DNA of 7,371 bases, from NCBI GenBank assembly GCA_003978875.1, contig QNXQ01000151.1:1-7371 (forward strand). Reading direction: 5' to 3'. A program made the position numbers and the translations under genes. Below, one piece after another: positions 1 through 4,948 of the stretch. The notes beneath the pieces are model-generated. The model did not search any database, was not told the origin of the DNA, and saw only the letters and a program-made list of their open reading frames with translations. This DNA comes from Aquifex sp. (GTDB lineage: Bacteria; Aquificota; Aquificia; Aquificales; Aquificaceae). How positions within the stretch are numbered: the first letter of the stretch is position 1; each line of letters opens with the position of its first letter.

Positions 1-492
1 TATGTATGCACCACCTATAAGGTCAATACAGTAAGGAATTGCCGGCATTACCGCATCCAGACATACTTTTATGGACTGAGGTTTTCCCGGCAAATTCACT
101 ATAAGACAGCTTCCCCTTATTCCGGCGGTTTGTCTCGAGAGTATTGCCGTGGGAACTTGCTTTAGAGAAACCTGTCTCATAAGCTCTCCGAAGCCGGGAA
201 GCATCTTCTCGCACACCGCCTCGGTTGCCTCGGGAGTGACGTCCCTCGGAGCGGGACCGGTTCCACCTGTTGTAAGTATCAAACTACACCCTTTTTCATC
301 CGCTAGCTCTATCAAAGTCTTTTCTATTAAGTCCCTTTCGTCCGGTATTACCCTGTACTCTATTTCAAAGGGAGTAATTATTACATCTTTCAGGTAATCG
401 ATAATTGCCTTACCACTTATGTCTTCGTATATACCTTTACTTGCTCTGTCGGAAATTGTAACAACCCCTATTATCGCCTTCTTTTCAGCCAT
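1..492 (-). CDS. mogA: MogA-type molybdopterin adenylyltransferase, C-terminus cut by window edge
   Basis: By family, this cytoplasmic enzyme adenylylates molybdopterin to give MPT-AMP, the substrate for MoeA-dependent metal insertion in molybdenum/tungsten cofactor synthesis. The frame has 164 codons with no stop before the window edge, so only a short C-terminal piece should be missing. An N-terminal strand with VTISDRAS (about residues 11-18) is followed by IPDE (Asp51), the substrate-binding loop TTGGTGPAPRDVTPEAT (74-90, Asp84), FGELMRQ (101-107), SRQTAGIRG (119-127) and NLPGKP (133-138). Asp51 and Asp84 correspond to the two aspartates reported as important in E. coli MogA (49 and 82). 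The ATG is favoured because the protein begins at the expected distance from the first strand. No Shine-Dalgarno precedes it. It is divergent from speE across 35 bases. MoaB shares this fold, but the sequence reads best as MogA. Confidence 0.92.
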   Translation of the reverse strand, partial: MAEKKAIIGVVTISDRASKGIYEDISGKAIIDYLKDVIITPFEIEYRVIPDERDLIEKTLIELADEKGCSLILTTGGTGPAPRDVTPEATEAVCEKMLPGFGELMRQVSLKQVPTAILSRQTAGIRGSCLIVNLPGKPQSIKVCLDAVMPAIPYCIDLIGGAYI

Positions 493-498
493 AACTAA

Positions 499-504
499 AT
501 TTTA
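499..504 (-). promoter_or_regulatory. Candidate -10 element for mogA (leaderless)
   Basis: Read on the minus strand this is TAAAAT, ending 6 bases before the mogA ATG. A transcript started from it would begin at or next to the start codon. No convincing -35 is seen. The upstream sequence AGAGCTTAAAATTTAGTT contains no Shine-Dalgarno. The call rests on spacing and on the mirror-image arrangement in front of speE. Confidence 0.4.
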
Positions 505-515
505 AGCTCTTGGGC

Positions 516-521
516 TAAAAT
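516..521 (+). promoter_or_regulatory. Candidate -10 element for speE (leaderless)
   Basis: TAAAAT lies 6 bases before the speE ATG, the same hexamer at the same distance as on the other strand for mogA. The two form an imperfect inverted repeat (ATTTTA-AGC at 499-507 against GGC-TAAAAT at 513-521). A -35 match is poor. No Shine-Dalgarno precedes speE, so a leaderless mRNA is the simplest reading, but AT-rich spacers give such hexamers by chance. Confidence 0.4.
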
Positions 522-527
522 AGTGAT

Positions 528-1370
528 ATGAGGGATATTGTTTTCATAGAAAGAGACCCTTATGCTCCTATAAGACACTGCTACACAATCTCTAAGATAC
601 TTTACCAAGGTAAAAGCCCTTACCAGGAAATACAGGTAGTGGAGAGTCCTGAGTTCGGCAGAATGCTAATTCTCGACGGTGTAGTTCAACTGGATGAAAA
701 ATATGAGTTTCTCTATCACGAGTATTTAGCTCATGTTCCTCTGCATGCTCACCCGGAGCCAAAGAACGTCTTAATCATAGGTGGGGGAGATGGGGGAACA
801 CTGAGAGAAGTTCTGAAACACGATGTTGTAGAAAGGGCCATCCTTGTTGATATAGATAAAGAAGTTATAGAGGTATCTAAAAAATTTTTCCCAACGTTAT
901 CCGTTGGTTTCAGTGATGCGAGGGCAATAGTGGTAAACGAAGACGGATATAAATACATTCAAGATTATGAAAATGAATTTGATGTAATCATAGTAGATTC
1001 AACAGACCCTGTGGGATTTGCCCACGTTCTTACTACCGAGGATTTCTTCAGGTATGTATACAAAGCTCTCAAAGAAGACGGAATATTTGTAGCTCAAACA
1101 GAATCCATTCACTACCATCTGGATATGGTAAGAACCATACAACAAAGATTGAAAAAGGTATTTCCTATTGTTGACCTTTACACTTCTATTATTCCCATAT
1201 ACGCGGGTTATTGGTGGACTTTCTCAATAGCTTCTAAAAAGTATCCTGTGCGTTCACCCATAAGGGAAGTAAAAGTTCAAACTAAAATTTACGACGCTGA
1301 CATGCACGAGTACGCATTCCTTCCTGAAAAGTTCTACGATAAACTTGTAAATGGAGAGTACAAATACTAA
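528..1370 (+). CDS. speE: Spermidine synthase family polyamine aminopropyltransferase
   Basis: By family, this cytoplasmic enzyme transfers an aminopropyl group from decarboxylated S-adenosylmethionine to a diamine such as putrescine, making spermidine and methylthioadenosine. At 280 residues it has normal full length. Features in order: small N-terminal beta domain with SPYQEIQV (30-37) and LDGVVQLDEKYEFLYHEYL (49-67), nucleotide-binding loop GGGDGG (85-90), acidic ribose-binding strand LVDID (106-110), and catalytic DSTDP (157-161), whose two aspartates match the conserved DSSDP pair of other spermidine synthases. IPIYAGYWWTFSIAS (222-236) is the usual C-terminal conserved block. Acceptor specificity cannot be read from sequence: some thermophile SpeE enzymes prefer agmatine, and Aquificales are known to make long and branched polyamines. 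The ATG has no Shine-Dalgarno. It is the first gene of the rightward block, 69 bases before rpsF. Confidence 0.95.
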   Translation: MRDIVFIERDPYAPIRHCYTISKILYQGKSPYQEIQVVESPEFGRMLILDGVVQLDEKYEFLYHEYLAHVPLHAHPEPKNVLIIGGGDGGTLREVLKHDVVERAILVDIDKEVIEVSKKFFPTLSVGFSDARAIVVNEDGYKYIQDYENEFDVIIVDSTDPVGFAHVLTTEDFFRYVYKALKEDGIFVAQTESIHYHLDMVRTIQQRLKKVFPIVDLYTSIIPIYAGYWWTFSIASKKYPVRSPIREVKVQTKIYDADMHEYAFLPEKFYDKLVNGEYKY

Positions 1371-1373
1371 AAT
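1345..1373 (+). promoter_or_regulatory. Candidate sigma-70-type promoter for rpsF
   Basis: TTGTAA (1345-1350) and TAAAAT (1368-1373) are separated by exactly 17 bases, matching 4/6 and 5/6 of the consensus hexamers. The element overlaps the 3' end and stop codon of speE. Predicted initiation near base 1380 would start the mRNA just where the folded rpsF leader begins, which adds support. An alternative -10, TATACT at 1373-1378, has no good -35 partner. Confidence 0.45.
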
Positions 1374-1380
1374 ATACTCT

Positions 1381-1436
1381 TCAACCTCGTTTCCCCGCAC
1401 CTGCGGGGAGACCCTAAATTTAGGTCCGGGAGGTGA
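1381..1436 (+). promoter_or_regulatory. rpsF mRNA leader, probable S6:S18 autoregulatory structure
   Basis: Three pairings are visible. (1) A GC-rich perfect inverted repeat TCCCCGCA-CC-TGCGGGGA (1392-1409), realistically a 7-bp stem with an ACCU loop. (2) The palindrome CCTAAATTTAGG (1413-1424), extendable by GA/UC around one bulged C. (3) A closing stem of ACCUC (1384-1388) with GAGGU (1430-1434), extendable to UC/GA, which would bury the Shine-Dalgarno GGGAGGTGA (1428-1436). An unpaired CCG (1426-1428) sits between the second hairpin and the closing stem. The described bacterial rpsF leader that binds the S6:S18 complex has a key CCG in a bulge and mimics the 16S rRNA site. The layout here fits that idea, and both ligands are encoded just downstream. 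There is no U-tract after hairpin 1, so it is not a good intrinsic terminator. The folding was done by eye. Confidence 0.5.
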
Positions 1437-1439
1437 AGC

Positions 1440-1778
1440 ATGCCGAGATTGAGGCACTATAAAACTTTGAGGTATTACGAAACTGTATTTGCTCTAAAGC
1501 CAACTTTAAACGAAGAGGAGGTGAAGAAGAAAGTAGAGCAGGTAAAGGAGTTTATCAAACAAAAGGGAGGAGAAATACTCTACGAAGAAGATTGGGGAAT
1601 GAAAACGTTGGCATATCCAATCAACAAGTTCAATAACGCAAGGTATTATTTACTTCAGTTCAAAACTCAAAACCCCCAGCTCGCAAACGAATTGGATTTC
1701 CAACTGAAGATTGATGAAGATGTAATAAGGTGGTTAAATTTTCAAATTAAGGAGAGTGAAGTAAAGAAGAATGCTTAA
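1440..1778 (+). CDS. rpsF: 30S ribosomal protein S6
   Basis: S6 binds S18 and together they dock on the central domain of 16S rRNA in the small-subunit platform. The 112-residue product has the ferredoxin-like S6 pattern: first strand RYYETVFALKP (about 11-21), a helix rich in Lys and Glu (24-40), the strand GGEILYEEDWGMKTLAYPI (39-57) with the family-typical W-G-x-x-x-L-A-Y-P-I, then NARYYLLQFKT (62-72) and a last strand IDEDVIRWL (91-99). The N-terminal extension MPRLRHYKTL is slightly longer than in many S6 proteins. The start is fixed by the Shine-Dalgarno GGGAGGTGA ending 3 bases before the ATG. Its 3' end overlaps the start of ssb by 8 bases. The leader upstream looks autoregulatory. 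Confidence 0.96.
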   Translation: MPRLRHYKTLRYYETVFALKPTLNEEEVKKKVEQVKEFIKQKGGEILYEEDWGMKTLAYPINKFNNARYYLLQFKTQNPQLANELDFQLKIDEDVIRWLNFQIKESEVKKNA

Positions 1779-2223
1779 TAAGGTCTTTTTAATAGGCAGG
1801 CTTACTAAAGACCCCGTAATTACCTATCTTCCCAGCGGAACACCCGTCGTAGACTTAACTATTGCATATAACCGCCGATATAGAAATCAAGAGGGACAGT
1901 GGCAGGAAGAAACTCACTTTTTTGACGTAAAGGCTTACGGAAAGCCTGCGGAAGACTGGGCTACCAGATTTTCAAAGGGTTATATGGTTCTCGTTGAAGG
2001 TAGGCTGGTTCAGGAAAAGTGGGAAAAGGAAGGAAAGAAGTTTTCTAAGGTGAGGATAGTTGCTGAAAGCATAAGACTCATAAGCAGGCCAAAAGGTGCT
2101 GAAGAAGAAGTTTCGGAAGAAGAAGAAACCATAAGTAGTATCGAGGAAGAGATTAAAAAGCTTTCCGATGAGGAAGAGTCTGGCAAGCCTCCTTTTGATG
2201 AGGAAGATGAAATTCCCTTTTAA
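1771..2223 (+). CDS. ssb: Single-stranded DNA-binding protein
   Basis: SSB coats single-stranded DNA during replication, repair and recombination and recruits partner proteins through its C-terminal tip. The 150-residue product has the standard start MLNKVFLIGRLTKDP, an OB-fold to about residue 107 with TPVVDLTIAYNRRY (24-37), aromatic THFFDVKAYGKPAE (48-61) and GYMVLVEGRL (70-79), a Glu-rich flexible linker (110-138), and the acidic hydrophobic tip DEEDEIPF (143-150) equivalent to the usual DDDIPF. It is complete and somewhat shorter than E. coli SSB because of a short linker. The ATG lies 8 bases inside the end of rpsF with only a distant purine-rich stretch upstream (AAGGAGAG, 1749-1756), so translation is probably coupled to rpsF. 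The order rpsF-ssb-rpsR is widely conserved in bacteria. Confidence 0.96.
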   Translation: MLNKVFLIGRLTKDPVITYLPSGTPVVDLTIAYNRRYRNQEGQWQEETHFFDVKAYGKPAEDWATRFSKGYMVLVEGRLVQEKWEKEGKKFSKVRIVAESIRLISRPKGAEEEVSEEEETISSIEEEIKKLSDEEESGKPPFDEEDEIPF

Positions 2224-2241
2224 TTGTAGGAGGTAAGTGAT

Positions 2242-2460
2242 ATGGTGGTAAGAGCAGCTAAAAAGAAGGTTTGTATTTACTGTGAGCAGAAAAGGGAACC
2301 TGACTATAAAAACTACGAAGAGTTAAGGAACTTCATGACGGAAAGAGGAAGGATAAAATCGAGAAAACAAACAGGACTTTGTGCCAAACACCAAAGAAGG
2401 CTTGCTGTTCAAATAAAAAGGGCAAGACAACTCGGATTACTCCCCTACGTTGTTTATTAA
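2242..2460 (+). CDS. rpsR: 30S ribosomal protein S18, zinc-ligand-containing form
   Basis: S18 is a small basic protein of the 30S platform and the direct partner of S6. The 72-residue product has the typical core DYKNYEELRNFMTERGRI (21-38), the basic segment KSRKQTGLCAKHQRRL (39-54) and the ending LGLLPYV (64-70). It keeps a CxxC (Cys11, Cys14) and a CxxH (Cys47, His50), the spacing of a zinc ribbon. S18 is known to exist in forms with and without such ligands, and this one would be the ligand-bearing form. The start is set by AGGAGGT (2228-2234), 7 bases before the ATG, 18 bases after the ssb stop. No intrinsic terminator follows, so transcription could continue into tatA. Confidence 0.95.
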   Translation: MVVRAAKKKVCIYCEQKREPDYKNYEELRNFMTERGRIKSRKQTGLCAKHQRRLAVQIKRARQLGLLPYVVY

Positions 2461-2519
2461 CGTCTACCTGCTTGCTTTCTCCCTCTTTTCTGTTTAAATT
2501 AAACCCTTAGGAGGGTAAG
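2461..2519 (+). promoter_or_regulatory. rpsR-tatA spacer: pyrimidine tract, AT-rich dyad and strong ribosome binding site
   Basis: This 59-base spacer holds a pyrimidine-rich run (about 2466-2491), the dyad GTTTAA-A-TTAAAC (2492-2504) and the Shine-Dalgarno AGGAGGG (2509-2515), which fixes the tatA start at 2520. CCCTCTT (2481-2487) can pair with AGGAGGG through one G-U pair, enclosing the dyad, so the ribosome binding site could be hidden in a stem. A weak promoter guess is TTGCTT (2472-2477) with TAAATT (2495-2500) at 17-base spacing. None of this is strong, and pyrimidine tracts often pair with Shine-Dalgarno sequences by chance. Confidence 0.25.
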
Positions 2520-2699
2520 ATGCATTTTCCTTTACCGTGGCAGTTATTACTTATACTCCTTATAGTACTCTTACTCTTTGGTGCTTCTAAGCTTCCCGAG
2601 ATAGGAAGAGGTTTAGGAGAAGGAATTAGGAACTTCAAAAAAGCCCTTTCCGGAGAGGAAGAAGAAAAAGGTAAGGAAATTAAGAAGGAGGATGGCTAA
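2520..2699 (+). CDS. tatA: Twin-arginine translocase pore subunit TatA, first copy (59 codons)
   Basis: TatA oligomers form the protein-conducting element of the twin-arginine pathway, which exports folded proteins across the inner membrane. The product is MHFPLPWQ, a hydrophobic segment (about 9-20), the hinge motif FGASKLPEIGRGLGEGI (20-36), an amphipathic helix NFKKALSGE (38-46) and a short charged tail to residue 59. Phe20-Gly21 is the conserved FG pair, and Gln8 sits where E. coli TatA also has a polar Gln. This is short even for TatA because the tail is minimal. AGGAGGG lies about 4-5 bases before the ATG. Its stop TAA overlaps the next ATG by one base (TAATG), implying coupled translation with the second copy. 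TatB is a possible alternative but is normally longer. Confidence 0.9.
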   Translation: MHFPLPWQLLLILLIVLLLFGASKLPEIGRGLGEGIRNFKKALSGEEEEKGKEIKKEDG

Positions 2700-2947
2700 T
2701 GTTTCCAGGCGGAATATCTATGACAGAGTTAATAGTTATTTTAGCTATAGTTTTACTGCTATTTGGAGCGGGTAGGCTTCCGGAAGCAGGTAGAGCTTTA
2801 GGAGAAGGCATAAGAAACTTCAGGAAGGCACTTTCAGGCGAAACTGAATCTGTGAAGGAAGTAAAAGCTGAAGATGTAAAGACCGAAGAAAAGAAGGAAG
2901 AAGTAAAGGAAGTAAAGAGAGAAGAGAAGGAAGAAGTTAAAGCCTAA
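2699..2947 (+). CDS. tatA: Twin-arginine translocase pore subunit TatA, second copy
   Basis: This 82-residue paralogue sits directly behind the first tatA and should act in the same inner-membrane export system. It has a transmembrane stretch (about 11-22), the FG hinge (Phe22-Gly23) and GRLPEAGRALGEGIRNF (25-41) followed by RKALSGE, nearly identical to copy one (ALSGE and LGEGIRNF shared), so the pair probably arose by tandem duplication. The tail (48-82) is a low-complexity Lys/Glu/Val run with repeated EVK units. The membrane segment is preceded by Glu10 rather than Gln, a feature more reminiscent of TatB, so division of labour is possible. The start is supported by AAGGAGG (2685-2691) 7 bases upstream. 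Met8 (2720) is a weaker alternative. Its stop overlaps the convergent trmB stop by 4 bases. No tatC is in the window. Confidence 0.92.
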   Translation: MFPGGISMTELIVILAIVLLLFGAGRLPEAGRALGEGIRNFRKALSGETESVKEVKAEDVKTEEKKEEVKEVKREEKEEVKA

Positions 2948-3843
2948 GAATCGGAGATAATTTCTGCAACCTTATTTATCGATTTTTGGAGGTTTTTAGT
3001 TCTTAAAACTTCACTGTAAGGAGATACGTCTACAACGTAATCGTTATCTTTCTTCTTTATCTGTATAAAGAATTTTTGGAAATAGCCTTTCTCGGAAAGA
3101 AGACTTTCCACTAAATAGCTTCCTTCCCTTTGCCAAATCTTGAAAGTTTTAAAGTATACTTCTTCATCAAGTTTAAATTCTTTGTTCTCTAAATCCTTAA
3201 TTTTCAGTTCTCTAGCTTTAACCTTTACGGGAAACAACTCTTCCACCTCCTCTAAAGTTGGATGAGGGATAAATTTAGGTTCCTTAGCTTTTCTTAAAAC
3301 CAGCTTATAGAGAGTTCTTCCCATGGAAAGCCATTTATTTTCGTATTTTGTTATCGGCTCTTTAATGTCAAGTATACCTTCCTCTATTTCAAAACATTCA
3401 AGTTTTTCAGCAGACTCTTTAGTAAATTCGATAAACTCGTAATTGTCGGAACGTATTCTTATTTCACCCTGAAGTTTTAGTTTTTTCGTAAATATATACA
3501 ATCTCTCGGGTGTCGTAAGTCTCCTCTTATGATGTCTTTTCTTGAACCAAGGGTCCGGATAATTCATGTAAATGTTTTCGATATAGTTGTCTTTAAAAAG
3601 TAAGAAGAATCCCCAATATGCGTCTATACGGGTGCAATATATATTTCTCAGGTTTTCCTTTTCAACCCTTTTCATAAGTTTTTCAACCGATATTTGAGAT
3701 AGTTCTATTCCGAAGAAGTTTTTTTCTGGATTCTCCTTAGCGAGTTTTACTATAAAATCTCCCCTTCCAAAGCCTATTTCTACTTCAAGATTCGGAATAT
3801 TTATTGGCTTCTTAACCCTCTTATAGTTGATATAGCAAAGCAT
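2944..3843 (-). CDS. trmB: tRNA (guanine-N7-)-methyltransferase with C-terminal extension
   Basis: TrmB methylates N7 of G46 in the tRNA variable loop using S-adenosylmethionine. The Rossmann-type core shows the SAM loop EIGFGRGDF (22-30), GIELS (45-49), the family signature NYPDPWFKKRHHKRRL (94-109, usually NFPDPW), RIRSDN (129-134) with the conserved Asp133, and TKYENKW (165-171). Most TrmB proteins end near here. This one continues for about 110 residues (190-299) of Lys/Glu-rich mixed secondary structure with no motif I recognise. The Aquifex aeolicus enzyme is known to carry a similar long C-terminal region linked to thermal stability. The N-terminus is short, with SAM motif I already at residue 22. 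The ATG has no Shine-Dalgarno and lies 16 bases from the divergent waaA start. Its stop overlaps that of tatA. Confidence 0.93.
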   Translation of the reverse strand: MLCYINYKRVKKPINIPNLEVEIGFGRGDFIVKLAKENPEKNFFGIELSQISVEKLMKRVEKENLRNIYCTRIDAYWGFFLLFKDNYIENIYMNYPDPWFKKRHHKRRLTTPERLYIFTKKLKLQGEIRIRSDNYEFIEFTKESAEKLECFEIEEGILDIKEPITKYENKWLSMGRTLYKLVLRKAKEPKFIPHPTLEEVEELFPVKVKARELKIKDLENKEFKLDEEVYFKTFKIWQREGSYLVESLLSEKGYFQKFFIQIKKKDNDYVVDVSPYSEVLRTKNLQKSINKVAEIISDS

Positions 3844-3847
3844 AGAA

Positions 3848-3853
3848 TATATA
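3848..3853. promoter_or_regulatory. Shared TATATA box between divergent trmB and waaA
   Basis: Only 16 bases separate the two start codons, and the palindrome TATATA occupies their middle. It ends 6 bases before the waaA ATG and 4 bases before the trmB ATG on the other strand, so a single symmetric -10 could serve both genes and both mRNAs would be leaderless or nearly so. Any -35 regions would lie inside the opposite coding sequence. Neither gene has a Shine-Dalgarno. Confidence 0.35.
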
Positions 3854-3859
3854 GTTTAC

Positions 3860-4948
3860 ATGCTGAGAAATTTTGAGCTAAAAAAGCGAATCTTACTCCA
3901 GAAAGAAAACTTACCTAAAAATGTACTTTGGGTTCATGTGGCAAGCGTAGGAGAATTCAACACTTTTCTTCCTATACTCAAAGAATTAAGGAAGGAGCAT
4001 AAAATTCTTTTGACTTTTTTTTCTCCGAGAGCAAGGGAATTTTTAGAAAATAAAAATAAATTTTACGATTTTTTATACCCTTTACCTTTGGATGTACCTA
4101 CGATTATAAGGAATTTTGAAAGGAGTATTAAGCCTAAAGCTTTGATTATAGTCGAAAGGGAGTTTTGGCCTTCCTTGATAATGTTTACAAATACAAAGAA
4201 AATACTCGTCAATACTTACGCAAAAAATACTTTTCTTGAGAAAATACTTTCAAAAAGGTTTGAGCTAATTATTACGAGAAGCAAGAAAGATGAAGAAATA
4301 TTCAGAAGCTATGGAGCCAAAAAAGTAGTTTCCTGCGGAAATTTGAAATTTATATGCCAAAACGAGAATAAAAATTTGAGTTTATCTATCAAGAATAAGA
4401 TTATTGTTGCGGGAAGTACCCACAAAGGCGAAGAAGAGATAATCCTAAAGGCTTTTAAAAAGGTAAAGCAAGAAATAAAAGATACCGTTTTGGTGTTAGT
4501 TCCCAGGCATGTGGAAAGAGCCAGTGAAGTTATAAATACGGTAAAAAGTTTTGGCTTTAGATGTTCTTTTTTTACAGATTTTCAAGAAGACTCGGTAGTA
4601 GATGTAATAGTTGTAAACAAGCTTGGTGTTTTGAAAGATTTATACGCAATCGGAGAAGTAGCTATAGTGGGAGGAACCTTTGTAAAATTAGGAGGGCATA
4701 ATCTACTTGAACCTGCATGCTTTAATATACCCGTTATATACGGCCCTTATACGTTTAAGGTGAGGGATTTAAAGGAGTTTCTTGAAAAAAATAAAATCGG
4801 CTATGAAGTAAAAAATTGGGAAAGTTTAAGGGAAACCCTTTTGAAAATTCTAAAAGATAAGTACAAACCTGCGGTGAACATAAAAGAGTATTCGGAAAGG
4901 ATAAAAAGGTGTTATTTAAGGGAAATAGAGGAAATCTTAAGAACCTAA
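3860..4948 (+). CDS. waaA: 3-deoxy-D-manno-octulosonic acid (KDO) transferase
   Basis: WaaA (KdtA) is a GT-B, CAZy GT30 glycosyltransferase that moves KDO from CMP-KDO onto lipid A precursor at the inner face of the cytoplasmic membrane. The N-terminal acceptor domain has WVHVASVGEFNTFLP (24-38), whose Glu32 matches the proposed catalytic base, FFSPRARE (53-60), and EREFWPSL (99-106). The C-terminal donor domain has NLKFICQ (161-167), VAGSTHKGEEE (183-193), LVPRH (213-217), IVGGTF (269-274) and GGHNLLEPA (278-286), the CMP-KDO site. At 362 residues it lacks the roughly 40-residue N-terminal hydrophobic anchor of E. coli WaaA, as I recall for the A. aeolicus enzyme, which is reported to add a single KDO. 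The organism therefore makes LPS. The start has no Shine-Dalgarno. The 3' end overlaps the convergent hydrolase by 12 bases. Confidence 0.93.
   Translation: MLRNFELKKRILLQKENLPKNVLWVHVASVGEFNTFLPILKELRKEHKILLTFFSPRAREFLENKNKFYDFLYPLPLDVPTIIRNFERSIKPKALIIVEREFWPSLIMFTNTKKILVNTYAKNTFLEKILSKRFELIITRSKKDEEIFRSYGAKKVVSCGNLKFICQNENKNLSLSIKNKIIVAGSTHKGEEEIILKAFKKVKQEIKDTVLVLVPRHVERASEVINTVKSFGFRCSFFTDFQEDSVVDVIVVNKLGVLKDLYAIGEVAIVGGTFVKLGGHNLLEPACFNIPVIYGPYTFKVRDLKEFLEKNKIGYEVKNWESLRETLLKILKDKYKPAVNIKEYSERIKRCYLREIEEILRT

Noticed and set aside
1392..1409. Intrinsic terminator between speE and rpsF
   Set aside because: The GC-rich hairpin is followed by GACCCTAAA, not a T-run, and fits better as part of the rpsF leader.
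749..1457. Leftward open frames opposite speE and the rpsF leader
   Set aside because: They overlap the conserved SpeE coding sequence on the other strand and have no recognisable domain.
2944..4948. AT-rich trmB-waaA island as recent foreign DNA
   Set aside because: Hand counts (16/60 at 4021-4080, 20/60 at 3481-3540) look low, but speE has equally low stretches (16/60 at 841-900), so the two genes do not stand out from the left part of the window.
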